DNA of 64,000 nucleotides from Nocardia farcinica (GCF_001182745.1 NZ_LN868939.1:1302001-1366000), one strand, 5' to 3'. Positions 26,622-36,418 are shown, counted from the stretch's first letter. Notes: generated by a model not told the origin, from the sequence alone. Program-made: numbers and translations.

Positions 26622-27488
26622 ATGGCAACCACCTATCGCAACCCGGCCCTCGCCAAGACCTTCCGCCGGGCCGGTGAGATCGCGCGTGCACCGCTGAACG
26701 TGGTGGACCGCGCGGGCGAGCAGATGTCGTTCTACGCCCGCGCGATCGCCTGGATCCCCCGCGCGGCGGTGCATTACCGCAAGGAGGTCATGCGGCTGCT
26801 GGCCGAGGTGACCTTCGGTTCCGGCGCGCTCGCGGTGATCGGCGGCACCATCGGCGTCATCGTCTTCATGTCCGGTTCGGTCGGCGTCGTGGTCGGCCTG
26901 CAGGGCTTCAAGGCGCTCGACGCGATCGGCAGCTCGGTGCTCACCGGCTTCCTCACCGCCTACATCAACACCCGCGAGATCGCCCCGCTGGTGGCGGCAT
27001 TGGCGCTCTCGGCCACGGTCGGCTGCGGGTTCACCGCGCAACTGGGCGCGATGCGGATCTCCGAGGAGATCGACGCGCTCGAGGTGATGGCGGTGCCCGG
27101 GGTGCCGTTCCTGGTGACCACCCGGGTGATCGCGGGCTTCCTCGCGGTGATCCCGCTCTACATCGTCGGCCTGCTCGGCGCGTACTTCGCCTCGCGCTCG
27201 ATCAGCATCTGGTTCAACGGCCAGTCCAGCGGGTCCTACGACCACTACTTCAGCCTGTTCCTGCCACCGGAGGACGTGCTCTATTCGTTCCTCAAGGTGC
27301 TGGTGTTCGCGTTCGTGATCATCCTGGTGCACTGCTACTACGGCTTCACCGCCACCGGCGGCCCCGCGGGCGTCGGCGTCGCGGTCGGCCGGGCGGTGCG
27401 CGCGGCGATCGTGCTGGTCAATGTGCTGGATTTCTTCCTGTCGCTGGCCATCTGGGGCACGACGACCACGGTCCGGGTGGCGGGGTGA
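26622..27488 (+). CDS. yrbEB: YrbEB, second MlaE-type permease
   Basis: 288 residues, about six membrane helices, same family as YrbEA: SVGVVVGLQGFKALDAIGSS, APLVAALALSATVGCGFTAQ, EEIDALEVMAVPGVPFLVTT (coupling motif with EEIDALEVM) and the final helix VRAAIVLVNVLDFFLSLAIW. It pairs with YrbEA as a heterodimer. The ATG is 3 bp past yrbEA, and mceA starts 4 bp past its stop. Confidence 0.95.
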   Translation: MATTYRNPALAKTFRRAGEIARAPLNVVDRAGEQMSFYARAIAWIPRAAVHYRKEVMRLLAEVTFGSGALAVIGGTIGVIVFMSGSVGVVVGLQGFKALDAIGSSVLTGFLTAYINTREIAPLVAALALSATVGCGFTAQLGAMRISEEIDALEVMAVPGVPFLVTTRVIAGFLAVIPLYIVGLLGAYFASRSISIWFNGQSSGSYDHYFSLFLPPEDVLYSFLKVLVFAFVIILVHCYYGFTATGGPAGVGVAVGRAVRAAIVLVNVLDFFLSLAIWGTTTTVRVAG

Positions 27489-27492
27489 GCGC

Positions 27493-28833
27493 ATGAGGCA
27501 GACCTGGCGGGCCACCGAGAAGCTGCGCGTGCGCGTGCTCGGACTGGTCTTCTTCGTGGTCGTGGCGCTGTTCCTGTGGACGACCGTCGCGATCTACAAC
27601 AAGCAGTTCACCCGTTCGGTCGAGGTCGAGCTGATCACCGACAGCGTGGGCAACGCGCTGACCCGCAACGCCGATGTGAAGGTGCGCGGGGTGACGGTCG
27701 GCGAGGTCCGCTCCAGCCGCGCGGGCGACGGCGACGTGGTGTTGCAGCTGGCCATCGACCCCGACAAGGCCGAGCAGATCCCGGCCAACGCCACCGCGCG
27801 ACTGCTGCCCAAGACCCTGTTCGGCGAGCGCTACGTCGACCTGGTGATCCCGGCGGACCCGAGCCCGCAGCGGCTGCGCGACGGGGTGACCCTGCATCAG
27901 GACCGCAGCGGCAACGCGATCGAGATCAGCAAGCTGCTCGACGACCTGCTCCCGCTGCTGCAGGCGATCCCGCCGCAGGACCTGGCCGCCACCCTCGGCG
28001 CGCTGTCGCAGGCGCTGGCCGGGCAGGGCGCGATGCTCGGCGAGAGCATCGACAAGCTCGACACCATCTTCCGCGACGTCAACGGCGTGCTGCCGGAGTT
28101 GCAGGAGGGGCTGCGCAGCTTCGCCGAAACCGCCGCGATCTACTCCGACGCCGCCCCGCAGCTGGTGACCGCGCTGGACAACCTGCGCACCACCAATGCC
28201 ACCATCGTGCAGCGGCGCTCCGACATCGACGCCCTGTACGCGACGCTGACTCCCGCCTCGACCCGCACCGCCGACTTCCTGGCGGCCAACCGCGACAACA
28301 TCATCGACGTGGCCGCCGACTCGCGGCCCGCGCTGGAACTGCTGGCCACCTACTCGCCGACCTACGCCTGTGCCATGGCCAATTTCGCGAAGATGAAGCC
28401 CCGGATCGACGAGATCTTCGGCAAGGGGACCGACCGGCCCGGCTCCCGGGTCACCATCGAGCTGACCAACACCCGTGGCCGCTACCTGCCCAACCAGGAC
28501 GAGCCGCGCTGGCTGGACACCCGCGGCCCGTGGTGCCTGGCCGAGTACCCGCTCGGTGTCGACCCCGGCCAGTACACCGGCGGCTCCGGCAACGACGGCT
28601 CGTACCAGCCGCCCACCCGCTACCCGGGTGACCAGGACACCGGCAAGCTCGCGCCGCCGCAGTTCGGGGTGTACCCGGCGCAGGTGCCGACGCTGGCCGG
28701 CTCGCCGGGCGAACAGCAGTCGCTCGGCGCGATCTACGGTGCGGCGCACGGTGTTTCCCCCGACGCGGTACCGGGCTGGCTGACCAGGGTCGGTGCGCCC
28801 GCGTTCCGCGGCAGCGAGGTGAGCCTGCGATGA
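27493..28833 (+). CDS. mceA: MceA, Mce-family subunit A
   Basis: 446 residues. One N-terminal membrane helix (VLGLVFFVVVALFLWTTVAI) is followed by the MlaD/MCE domain (about 42-120: SVEVELITDSVGNALTRNAD, VKVRGVTVGEV, LFGERYVDLVI) and the helical Mce4_CUP1 region (about 140-330) that forms the hydrophobic tunnel. The C-terminal 120 residues are Pro/Gly-rich (GGSGNDGSYQPPTRYPGDQD), a tail typical of MceA. CYP-like catalytic residues are absent, as expected. It overlaps mceB by 4 bp (ATGA), implying coupled translation. Confidence 0.94.
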   Translation: MRQTWRATEKLRVRVLGLVFFVVVALFLWTTVAIYNKQFTRSVEVELITDSVGNALTRNADVKVRGVTVGEVRSSRAGDGDVVLQLAIDPDKAEQIPANATARLLPKTLFGERYVDLVIPADPSPQRLRDGVTLHQDRSGNAIEISKLLDDLLPLLQAIPPQDLAATLGALSQALAGQGAMLGESIDKLDTIFRDVNGVLPELQEGLRSFAETAAIYSDAAPQLVTALDNLRTTNATIVQRRSDIDALYATLTPASTRTADFLAANRDNIIDVAADSRPALELLATYSPTYACAMANFAKMKPRIDEIFGKGTDRPGSRVTIELTNTRGRYLPNQDEPRWLDTRGPWCLAEYPLGVDPGQYTGGSGNDGSYQPPTRYPGDQDTGKLAPPQFGVYPAQVPTLAGSPGEQQSLGAIYGAAHGVSPDAVPGWLTRVGAPAFRGSEVSLR

Positions 28834-29906
28834 AGGAGACGTTGCGCGGCCTGGGCGGGCCGCTGACCAAGCTGGCCGTGTTCGTGGCGGTGACCCTGTT
28901 CGTCACCACCGTGCTCGCGCTCTCGATCGCCAACTACACCGGTGGCGGCACCGAGTTCAAGGCCAGGTTCACCGACGTCACCGCGCTCAACCCCGGCGAC
29001 GAGGTGCGCATCGCGGGTGTGCGGGTCGGCAAGGTGACCGACGTGGCGATCGTGGACAAGCGCCTGGCCGAGGTGAAATTCGAGCTCACCGACCGGGACT
29101 GGCTGCCCGCGTCCACCACCGCGACCATCCGCTACCGCAACCTGGTCGGCCAGCGCTACATCGCGCTGGAGCAGGGCGCGGGCGAGCAGGGCCGCAAGCT
29201 CAACGAGGGCGCGACCATCCCGCTCGAGCGCACCCGGCCCGCGCTGAACCTGACCACGTTGTTCAACGGTTTCCGGCCGTTGTTCCGCACGCTGACCGCC
29301 GAGGACGTGAACAAGCTGTCCTACGAGATCATCCAGGTCTTCCAGGGTGAGCAGGGCACGATCCACGACCTCGTGGTGAGCACCGCGAGCCTCACCAACA
29401 AGATCGCCGACCAGGACGCCGTGATCGGCGAACTGGTGCGCAATCTGACCGCGGTGCTGGAGGCGGTGAACCAGCGCGACGACCAGTTCGACCAGCTCAT
29501 CGTCAACACCGAGGCACTGGTGTCGGGGCTGGCCGCCGAGCGGGACACGATCGGGCGTTCGGTGAGCTCGCTGGGCAATCTGGCCGAGGCCACCGCGGAT
29601 CTGCTCGTGCCGACCCGTCCCACGCTGCAGGGCTCGATCGCGGGCCTGTCCCAGCTGACCGGCGAACTGAACAGCCGCTCCGGCGAGGTGAACGAGGCGC
29701 TGGCGAATCTGCCGCTGAAGATGGAGAAGCTCGGGCGCGCGGCCAGTTACGGCTCGTGGTTCCAGTTCTACCTGTGCGGTATCGACATCGTGGTCGGTCC
29801 CGGTGTCGCCGACGCACCGCAGCTGAACCTGCCCGCGAACATGCCGACGGTGAACCAGCCGATCTACACCAACGCCGCGCCGCGCTGCGAGGGGAGGGCC
29901 CGCTGA
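28830..29906 (+). CDS. mceB: MceB
   Basis: 358 residues: a membrane anchor (KLAVFVAVTLFVTTVLALSI), the MCE domain (about 40-120: FKARFTDVTALNPGDEVRIA, GVRVGKVTDVAI, LVGQRYIALEQG) and an alpha-helical region (LTAEDVNKLSYEIIQVFQGE, LLVPTRPTLQGSIAGLSQL) assigned to tunnel formation. A conserved Cys near the end (FYLCGIDIVV) and CEGRAR at the C-terminus match other MceB proteins, which may be disulfide-linked outside the membrane. Start overlaps mceA by 4 bp; its stop shares one base with the mceC start. Confidence 0.94.
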   Translation: MKETLRGLGGPLTKLAVFVAVTLFVTTVLALSIANYTGGGTEFKARFTDVTALNPGDEVRIAGVRVGKVTDVAIVDKRLAEVKFELTDRDWLPASTTATIRYRNLVGQRYIALEQGAGEQGRKLNEGATIPLERTRPALNLTTLFNGFRPLFRTLTAEDVNKLSYEIIQVFQGEQGTIHDLVVSTASLTNKIADQDAVIGELVRNLTAVLEAVNQRDDQFDQLIVNTEALVSGLAAERDTIGRSVSSLGNLAEATADLLVPTRPTLQGSIAGLSQLTGELNSRSGEVNEALANLPLKMEKLGRAASYGSWFQFYLCGIDIVVGPGVADAPQLNLPANMPTVNQPIYTNAAPRCEGRAR

Positions 29907-30916
29907 TGGACGACCGCATCCTGCTCGGCCGCCGCAGTCCGGCGTTCCTCGGCGTGCTCGGCCTGGTGCTGGTGCTGCTGGTGACGATGTCGGCGTTCTT
30001 CGTCGACCGGCTGCCCTTCATCGGCGCCGGGGTGAAGTACACCGCCGAGTTCTCCGAGGCGGCCGGGTTGAAGAAGGGCAACGAGGTCCGCGTCGCGGGC
30101 GTGAAGGTGGGTTCGGTCGCCGACGTGCGCCTGGCCGGCGACCGCGTGCTGGTGGACTTCCGCACCAGCGACACCTGGATCGGCAACGAGACCACGGCCT
30201 CCATCCAGATCAAGACCGTGCTGGGGCAGAAGTACCTGGCGCTGGACCCGCGGGGTTCCGAGCCGCTCGACCCCGGCACCCGGATCCCGCTCTCGCGCAC
30301 GGTTTCTCCCTACGACGTGATCGACGCCTTCTCCGACGCGGCCAAGACCATCGATCAGATCGACACGGCCCAGCTGGCCACCAGCATGCGGGTGCTCTCG
30401 GAGGCGTTCGAGACCACGCCGCCGGAGATCCGCGGCTCCATCGACGGCATCGCCCGGCTCTCGGAGACGCTGGCCAAGCGCGACGAGGAACTGAAGCGAC
30501 TGTTCTCCGCGACCCGGCAGACCACCGAGGTACTGGCCGAGCGCAACGCCGAGTTCGAGCGGCTGCTCGCCAACGGCGGTCAGCTGCTCACCGAGCTCAA
30601 CATCCGGCAGCAGGCGATCCACCAGCTGCTCACCGGCGCCAGGACGGTGGCCGCCGAGCTGAGCGCGCTGGTGGCCGACAACGAGGCCCAGATCGGTCCG
30701 GCACTGACCAACCTGCGCGGCGCGATCGAGATGCTCAACGACAACCAGGCCAACATCTCCAAGACCCTGGAGCTGGCCGCGCCGTTCTACGGCCTCTACG
30801 CCAACGTGCTGGGTACCGGGCGCTGGTTCGACGCGGTGATCGTCAACCTGGTACCGCCCGGTCTGCCGGACATCCCGGGCTACCGCGATCCGGTCCGTGA
30901 ACTGGGAGGTAACTGA
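29906..30916 (+). CDS. mceC: MceC
   Basis: 336 residues: N-terminal membrane helix (AFLGVLGLVLVLLVTMSAFF), MCE domain (about 38-115: YTAEFSEAAGLKKGNEVRVA, GVKVGSVADVRL, VLGQKYLALDP) and a long coiled region (SETLAKRDEELKRLFSATRQ, TTEVLAERNAEFERLL). It is shorter than the Pro-rich MceC of some mycobacteria, ending soon after the helices (VPPGLPDIPGYRDPV). Its ATG overlaps the mceB stop as TGATG. Confidence 0.94.
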   Translation: MDDRILLGRRSPAFLGVLGLVLVLLVTMSAFFVDRLPFIGAGVKYTAEFSEAAGLKKGNEVRVAGVKVGSVADVRLAGDRVLVDFRTSDTWIGNETTASIQIKTVLGQKYLALDPRGSEPLDPGTRIPLSRTVSPYDVIDAFSDAAKTIDQIDTAQLATSMRVLSEAFETTPPEIRGSIDGIARLSETLAKRDEELKRLFSATRQTTEVLAERNAEFERLLANGGQLLTELNIRQQAIHQLLTGARTVAAELSALVADNEAQIGPALTNLRGAIEMLNDNQANISKTLELAAPFYGLYANVLGTGRWFDAVIVNLVPPGLPDIPGYRDPVRELGGN

Positions 30917-30917
30917 C

Positions 30918-32159
30918 GTGGCCGCCGGAGTGCAGGGCAGGCGCGGCGCGCGGGTCGCGATCGCGCTGGTGGTCGCGGTCGCCGTGGTGGCCGCCGGTGT
31001 GCTGTGGTGGGGCCTCGACCGCTGGACCACCACCAGGATCGCCGCCTACTTCGACCGTTCGGTCGGCATCTACGAGGGTTCGGACGTGCGGATCCTCGGT
31101 GTGCCGGTGGGCTCGGTGGAATCGGTGGTGCCGCAGGGCGATCAGGTGAAGGTCGTGCTGGCGGTGGACGGCGACTACGACGTGCCCGCCGACGCGCAGG
31201 CCGCGCAGATCACGCCGTCGGTGGTCGCCGACCGCTACATCCAGCTCACCCCGGTCTACACCGGCGGGCCGAAGATGGACCGCAACGGCACCATCCCGCG
31301 CGAGCGCACCGTCACGCCGGTCGAGGTGGATCAGCTCTACAACAGCATCACCGAACTGTCCGAGGCGCTCGGCCCCGACGGCGCCAACCGGGAAGGCGCG
31401 GTCAACGAGCTGGTGCGCACCTCGGCGGCCAACCTCGCCGGCAACGGTGCGGCGCTGGCCGAGAGCATCACCCAGCTCTCCGGCGCGGCCAGGTACCTGT
31501 CCGAGGCGCGCGGCGACATCTTCGAGACGGTCAAGCACCTGCAGACCTTCGTGAGCATGCTGGCCACCAACGATGCCCAGGTGCGCCAGTTCAACGCGCA
31601 ACTGGCCGACCTGGCGAGCTTCCTGGCCGACGAACGCCAGAATCTCGGCGAGGCGCTGCAACTGCTCTCGGTGGCGCTGGGCGATGTGGCCCGCTTCGTC
31701 GACGACAATCGCGCGCTCGTCGAGCAGAACGCCACCGCGCTGACCACCCTCACCCGGACCCTCGCCGAGCAGAGCGACGACCTCGCCGCCGCGCTGCCGG
31801 TGCTGCCGGTCGCGCTGAGCAACCTGATCAATATCCACAACGCCGAATCGGGCACGCTCGACATGCGCCCCAACCTCACCGATCTGCAGGACCCCTTCGG
31901 CATCGTGTGCAAGATGCTCGACCTCGGCAAACTCATGCCGGGCGATCCGCGCTTCGAGGCGCTGGGCAGGCAGATGCGGCCGGTGCTCGACCACTGCAAG
32001 GAGATCACCGACCAGATCACCGCCGGTGTGCAGACGCCCACGCTGATCCTGCCGTTCGGCATCCTCAGCGGTGAGAACCAGCAGCGGGCGCCGGTGCCCG
32101 GCACCGTGCCCGGCACGCCCTCGGATCAGCTGCCGCCCTCCGAGCAGGGAGACCGGTGA
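30918..32159 (+). CDS. mceD: MceD
   Basis: 413 residues from a GTG with GGGAGGT upstream. Membrane helix (VAIALVVAVAVVAAGVLWWG), MCE domain (about 38-115: YFDRSVGIYEGSDVRILGVP, VGSVESVVPQGD, VVADRYIQLTPV), helical region (FNAQLADLASFLADERQNLG) and a Pro-rich tail (APVPGTVPGTPSDQLPPSEQ). Cys residues in FGIVCKMLDL and VLDHCKEITD match a conserved pair of this subfamily. The stop shares a base with the mceE ATG. Confidence 0.94.
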   Translation: MAAGVQGRRGARVAIALVVAVAVVAAGVLWWGLDRWTTTRIAAYFDRSVGIYEGSDVRILGVPVGSVESVVPQGDQVKVVLAVDGDYDVPADAQAAQITPSVVADRYIQLTPVYTGGPKMDRNGTIPRERTVTPVEVDQLYNSITELSEALGPDGANREGAVNELVRTSAANLAGNGAALAESITQLSGAARYLSEARGDIFETVKHLQTFVSMLATNDAQVRQFNAQLADLASFLADERQNLGEALQLLSVALGDVARFVDDNRALVEQNATALTTLTRTLAEQSDDLAAALPVLPVALSNLINIHNAESGTLDMRPNLTDLQDPFGIVCKMLDLGKLMPGDPRFEALGRQMRPVLDHCKEITDQITAGVQTPTLILPFGILSGENQQRAPVPGTVPGTPSDQLPPSEQGDR

Positions 32160-33424
32160 TGCGTATGCGCTTGCCCGCCACGAGGATGCTCGCCGCCGTC
32201 GCGATCGCCGCGACCGCCGCGCTGGTCGGTTCGTGCTCGGCCGACGGCATCTACAGCGTGCCGCTGCCCGGTGGCGCGGACCTGGGGGAGCACCCCATCC
32301 GCATCGACATCCGCTTCGACGACGTGCTCGACCTGGTGCCGCAGTCGGCGGTGAAGGTGGAGGGCGTGCCGGTGGGCCGGGTCGAGGAGATCGGCCTGGC
32401 CGAGGACGGCTGGACCGCCACTGTGCGCACCATCGTCAACGGGTCGGTCGACCTGCCCGCCGATGCCAGGGCCGAGGTGCGCCAGTCGAATCTGCTCGGT
32501 GAGAAGTTCATCGAACTGTCCGCGCCGCCGGAGGGCGACGCCGGCTCGGCGCGGCTTGGCGACGGGGCGGTCATCCCGGTCGAACGCACCAGGCACGCCA
32601 CCGAGGTCGAGCAGGTGCTCGGCGCGATGTCGCTGCTGCTCAACGGCGGCGGGGTCGCGCAGTTGCAGCCGATCATCACCGAGGTGAACAAGGCGCTCGG
32701 CGGCCGCGAGGAGCGCACCCGCTCGCTGCTCGAACAGGCGAACACACTCATCGGCGGACTGAACGAACAGGTCGAGGACATCACCCGCGCCATCGACGGA
32801 CTGGCGACGCTCAGCAGCCGGGTGAGCGGACAGACCGAGCAGATCGCCAAGATCATCGACGAACTGCCCGAGGGTATCCGGATCCTGGAAGAGCAACGGC
32901 CGCAGCTGATCTCGCTGCTCACCCAGCTCGACCGGGTCGGGCAGGCCGGGTTCGACGTGCTCGACACCGCCAAGGACGACCTGATCCGCGACCTGAGCGC
33001 GCTGCGCCCGACCCTGCAGGAACTCGCCCGGTCCGCGCCGGACCTGGTCACCGCGCTGCCGCTGGTGCCGACCTATCCGTTCCCCGACGCGGCACTGGAG
33101 AGCACCTTCGGCGGGCAGGTCAACACCTGGCTGTCGGTGGACCTGCAGATCGGCACCACGTTGAGCAACCTCGGCGTCGGCAAGGGCGACCCGGTGTACA
33201 TGCCGCCGCCCTACGGCCCGCCGGTGAACGTCGATCCGAGCAACCCGTACTACAACGGCAACGGCCCGCGGCCCGGCTGGCCGACGGTCTCGCTGCTGCC
33301 GCTGCCGCCGACGATGGCCGCGGTGCCGCTGCCCGGCGCGCCCGCGCTGCCCGATCCGCTCGGCCCGATCCTCGAACAGTTCGGGGTGCGGCCGCCCGCG
33401 ACCGAAGGGGGTGCGCCGCGATGA
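32159..33424 (+). CDS. mceE: MceE lipoprotein (LprK-like)
   Basis: 421 residues. Unlike its neighbours it has a lipoprotein signal peptide with lipobox LVGS-Cys26 instead of a membrane anchor, the rule for the fifth Mce subunit. The MCE domain follows (about 45-125: IRIDIRFDDVLDLVPQSAVK, VEGVPVGRVEEIGL, NLLGEKFIELSAPP), then helices (GLNEQVEDITRAIDGLATLS) and a long Pro/Gly-rich tail. A GTG 3 bp upstream (32156) could also start it. It ends 4 bp into mceF. Confidence 0.94.
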   Translation: MRMRLPATRMLAAVAIAATAALVGSCSADGIYSVPLPGGADLGEHPIRIDIRFDDVLDLVPQSAVKVEGVPVGRVEEIGLAEDGWTATVRTIVNGSVDLPADARAEVRQSNLLGEKFIELSAPPEGDAGSARLGDGAVIPVERTRHATEVEQVLGAMSLLLNGGGVAQLQPIITEVNKALGGREERTRSLLEQANTLIGGLNEQVEDITRAIDGLATLSSRVSGQTEQIAKIIDELPEGIRILEEQRPQLISLLTQLDRVGQAGFDVLDTAKDDLIRDLSALRPTLQELARSAPDLVTALPLVPTYPFPDAALESTFGGQVNTWLSVDLQIGTTLSNLGVGKGDPVYMPPPYGPPVNVDPSNPYYNGNGPRPGWPTVSLLPLPPTMAAVPLPGAPALPDPLGPILEQFGVRPPATEGGAPR

Positions 33425-34662
33425 GCAGGCTGGTGCGCGTACAGCTGGTGATCTTCGTCGTGCTCGCGGTGGTGGGCGTGCTGTTCGTCGGCGGGAAGTA
33501 CATCCGGGTCGACCACATGCTCGGCTTCGGCCAGTACCGCGTGGAGGTCACCGCCCAGCAGACCGGCGGCCTGTACAAGGGCGCGGAGGTGACCTACCGC
33601 GGCGTGCCGGTCGGCCGGGTCGGCGACCTCGCCCTCACCGACGACGGCGTGCGCATGATCCTCGACATCGACAACGGGGCGCCGAAGATCCCGGCCTCGG
33701 CCAAGGCCGTGGTGGCCAACCGCTCGGCCATCGGCGAGCAGTACCTCGATCTCCAGCCCGACAGCGACGGTGCGCCCTACCTGCGGGAGGGCTCGGTCAT
33801 CGACGGCGCGACCACACCCGTCGCGGTCGAGCAGCTGGTCGCCAGCGTGGACGAGTTCACCCGCACGGTGGACCTGGCCGCGCTCAACACCACCGTCACC
33901 GAGCTCGGCAAGGCCCTCGACGGCAAGGGCGAGGACCTGCAGGTGTTCCTCCGCTCGCTCAACGAGTTCACCGCGACCTTCCACGACACGCTGCCGCAGA
34001 CCATCCAGCTCATCCGCGACGGCCGGCTGGCGCTGGCGACGCAGGCCGAGCAGGGCGAGGCGATCCGCCGTTTCAGCGACGGGCTGGACCGGCTGACGCT
34101 GCAACTGAAGGCCAGCGATCCCGCGGTGCGCAGGCTCATCGGCACCGGCACCGACGCGGGCGCCCAGCTCGACGCGCTGCTCGCCGAGAGTGGCGGCGCG
34201 CTCACCGAGGACCTCGCCCACCTGCGCACACTGCTGAAGGAGATCTCGCCGAAGTTCTACGCCCTGCGCCCCCTGCTGCAGATGCTGCCGCAGCTGTCGC
34301 TGGGCGCCTCGGCGACCGCGCCCGGCGACGGGACCAGCCACTTCGGCCTGGTGCTCGAGGTGAACAACCCGCCCGCCTGCACTGTCGGCTACGAGGGGAC
34401 ACAGCGCATCCTGGAGGAGATGAAGGCGGCCGACCCCGACTTCGACGACACCCGCGACGAGTTCCCGTTCAACAAGGACGCGAAATGCACCGTGCCGTTC
34501 GGTAATCCGACCGCCGTACGCGGCGGTGAGCGGGCCGAACTCGCCGACCCGAGCGTCCCGCAACCGTGGGACGGCAAGCCCAAGACCGATCCGGACAAGC
34601 TGAACCTGAACCCGGTGGCCGTGCAGCTGGCGACCCTGCTCGGGGTCACGCCGAAGCGGTGA
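33421..34662 (+). CDS. mceF: MceF
   Basis: 413 residues, last Mce subunit: membrane helix (VQLVIFVVLAVVGVLFVGGK), MCE domain (about 38-115: YRVEVTAQQTGGLYKGAEVT, YRGVPVGRVGDLAL, AIGEQYLDLQPD) and helices (LHAL-type regions such as LRTLLKEISPKFYALRPLLQ). The Cys pair in NNPPACTVGYEG and KDAKCTVPFG is conserved in MceF and could form a disulfide. It completes the hetero-hexamer that bridges the periplasm. 30 bp separate it from the first Mas gene. Confidence 0.94.
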   Translation: MSRLVRVQLVIFVVLAVVGVLFVGGKYIRVDHMLGFGQYRVEVTAQQTGGLYKGAEVTYRGVPVGRVGDLALTDDGVRMILDIDNGAPKIPASAKAVVANRSAIGEQYLDLQPDSDGAPYLREGSVIDGATTPVAVEQLVASVDEFTRTVDLAALNTTVTELGKALDGKGEDLQVFLRSLNEFTATFHDTLPQTIQLIRDGRLALATQAEQGEAIRRFSDGLDRLTLQLKASDPAVRRLIGTGTDAGAQLDALLAESGGALTEDLAHLRTLLKEISPKFYALRPLLQMLPQLSLGASATAPGDGTSHFGLVLEVNNPPACTVGYEGTQRILEEMKAADPDFDDTRDEFPFNKDAKCTVPFGNPTAVRGGERAELADPSVPQPWDGKPKTDPDKLNLNPVAVQLATLLGVTPKR

Positions 34663-34692
34663 CCGGCAACGACGACGTTAGGGTGTCCCCTC

Positions 34693-35436
34693 GTGAGTGA
34701 GCAGTCCAAGGAACCGGTCACGCCCGAGGACGCCGCGCCGCAGGCCGAGGTGGCCGCGCCGCCGACGGAGGCGCAGGCGGCGGACGGCGCGGAGCAGGAG
34801 CGCGCCCCGGACGACGGCGCCACCCGCCCGCCCGCCCTGGTGACGGCCCTGGCGGTGGCGGCCCTCGTCGCCGCGCTCGCCGCCGCCCTCTGGTTCGGCG
34901 TCGGCTGGGCCCGCGCGGCGTTCGTCGACGGCGCGCGGGCCGATGCCCGCGACAGCGCCCTCGACGCCGCCCGGCAGGCCGCGATCAACATGACCTCGAT
35001 GAACATCGACGACGTTCCGGGCTCGCTGGCGCTGGCCCGCTCCTCGATGACCGGGGCGATCCTCGAATCGGCGGAGAAGAACCGCGCGCAGTCCGAGCAG
35101 ATGGCGACCCAGGCCGGGGTGGGGATGTCGGCCAAGGTGCTGGGTGCGGCGCTGACCGAACTCACCGGCGAACGCGACCACGCCACCGCCCTGGTCGTGC
35201 TCCAGGTGACCGAGACCAAGCCGGACCGGGCCCCCTCCGACTACCGCTACACCTGGAGCCTGTCGATGGCCAAGGACGGCGAGGTGTGGAAGGCCGAGCA
35301 GGTCGCCTCGCTGAGTCAGCCGGTGCTGCTCAGCGGCCCCGGCCCACAGGACCAGCCCGGCGCGCAGGACCAGCCCGGCGCCGATCAGCCCGGGCAACCG
35401 GCGCCGACCGAACCCGCGCAGGAGGGGAACCGATGA
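34693..35436 (+). CDS. Mce-associated membrane protein (Mas), first copy
   Basis: 247 residues from a GTG. A 45-residue acidic, Ala/Pro-rich cytoplasmic segment precedes one membrane helix (about 48-70: ALVTALAVAALVAALAAALW), then an extracytoplasmic domain with the Mas pattern: DSALDAARQAAINMTSMNID, LARSSMTGAILESAEKNRAQ and a terminal beta strand (YTWSLSMAKDGEVWKAEQV). The fold is NTF2-like in relatives and the proteins stabilise Mce complexes. A Pro/Gln tail repeats PGAQDQPGADQPG. Its last codon overlaps the next gene (ATGA). Confidence 0.87.
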   Translation: MSEQSKEPVTPEDAAPQAEVAAPPTEAQAADGAEQERAPDDGATRPPALVTALAVAALVAALAAALWFGVGWARAAFVDGARADARDSALDAARQAAINMTSMNIDDVPGSLALARSSMTGAILESAEKNRAQSEQMATQAGVGMSAKVLGAALTELTGERDHATALVVLQVTETKPDRAPSDYRYTWSLSMAKDGEVWKAEQVASLSQPVLLSGPGPQDQPGAQDQPGADQPGQPAPTEPAQEGNR

Positions 35437-36251
35437 ACGAGCGCAGGCCGGTCAACCGCGTCACCCCCAAGCGCAAGCCCGCCGCCGACTCCGGCTCGGA
35501 CGCCACCCGACGTCGGGCGTCGGACCCGCGCGGCCGCCCCACCCCGGACACCGCGGCCGCCCGCCGTTCCGCCGATACCGGTCGCCGGAGCGCAGGCACC
35601 CCGCCCGACCGCGGCGCGTCGGAGCAGGCAGCCGGTCGCCCCGCCCGGGTCCGGCCCACCCGGCGGCGCACCACCCGCGGACAGGAGCCGGCGAGCCGTC
35701 CGGCGGCCGTCCGGTTGGACAAGTCGGTGGCAGCGCGAACCGAGCCCACCCCGTCCCGGCAACGGTTCGGGGCGAGCTGGACGACGGCCGCGGTGGTGGC
35801 CGCCGCCGTGCTGGCCGCGTTCGCCGCGGTGGCCGCGCTGCGGCCGGGGGTGAACGACTCGAACGCCGCCTTCGTCGACGGCGCGGCCACCGAGGAGGTG
35901 CGCGCCGCCGCCGACAACGCGCTGCGCACGATCTACGGCTACGACATCGCCGACATCGACGGCTACCAGGACAAGGTTCGCCAGGTGGTCACCGACAAGA
36001 TGGCCGAGGACCTGGACAAGTTCGCCGGCACCACCATCGAGGCCATCAAACAGGCGCAGACCAGCGCCGATGCCAAGCCGGAACCGGTCGGGGTGACGAT
36101 GCTCACCGAGGACCGCGCCGAGTTGCTGGTGAACCTGGTGGTCAGCGCCACCAAGGACGGTGTCGCGCAGCAGAGCGTCGCGGGCCCGGTGGTGCTGCGG
36201 ATGCGCAAGGTGGACGGGCGCTGGCTGGCCGCCGACATCGTCGACCAGTGA
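35433..36251 (+). CDS. Mce-associated membrane protein (Mas), second copy
   Basis: 272 residues. The first 115 are Arg/Pro-rich and probably disordered and cytoplasmic (KRKPAADSGSDATRRRASDP); a single membrane helix follows (about 118-140: WTTAAVVAAAVLAAFAAVAA) and then the same extracytoplasmic domain as its neighbour (VRAAADNALRTIYGYDIADI, DGYQDKVRQVVTDKMAEDLD, VDGRWLAADIVDQ). Translation is coupled to the first copy through a 4-bp overlap. It is the last gene of the operon; I see no convincing terminator hairpin in the 100 bp after it. Confidence 0.87.
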   Translation: MNERRPVNRVTPKRKPAADSGSDATRRRASDPRGRPTPDTAAARRSADTGRRSAGTPPDRGASEQAAGRPARVRPTRRRTTRGQEPASRPAAVRLDKSVAARTEPTPSRQRFGASWTTAAVVAAAVLAAFAAVAALRPGVNDSNAAFVDGAATEEVRAAADNALRTIYGYDIADIDGYQDKVRQVVTDKMAEDLDKFAGTTIEAIKQAQTSADAKPEPVGVTMLTEDRAELLVNLVVSATKDGVAQQSVAGPVVLRMRKVDGRWLAADIVDQ

Positions 36252-36418
36252 TCTTGTACTGGCCCAGCGGTTCTCGGCGGGCCGCCGCCGGGCCTGCCAC
36301 TTGACGAGTTTCGCCCGACACGTCACGCTATTCACAACAGCGGCAGCTGTCACAGGTGGTCCCAGCGGCTCCGTGGCTCCCGGCGCAGCCAGCGTCCCGG
36401 GTGCGGAGGTGTGGGTCG

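Noticed and set aside
34693..36251. Idea that the two genes after mceF are unrelated membrane proteins
   Set aside because: Single membrane helix plus the shared extracytoplasmic domain, the 4-bp overlap and the position after mceF fit Mce-associated proteins.
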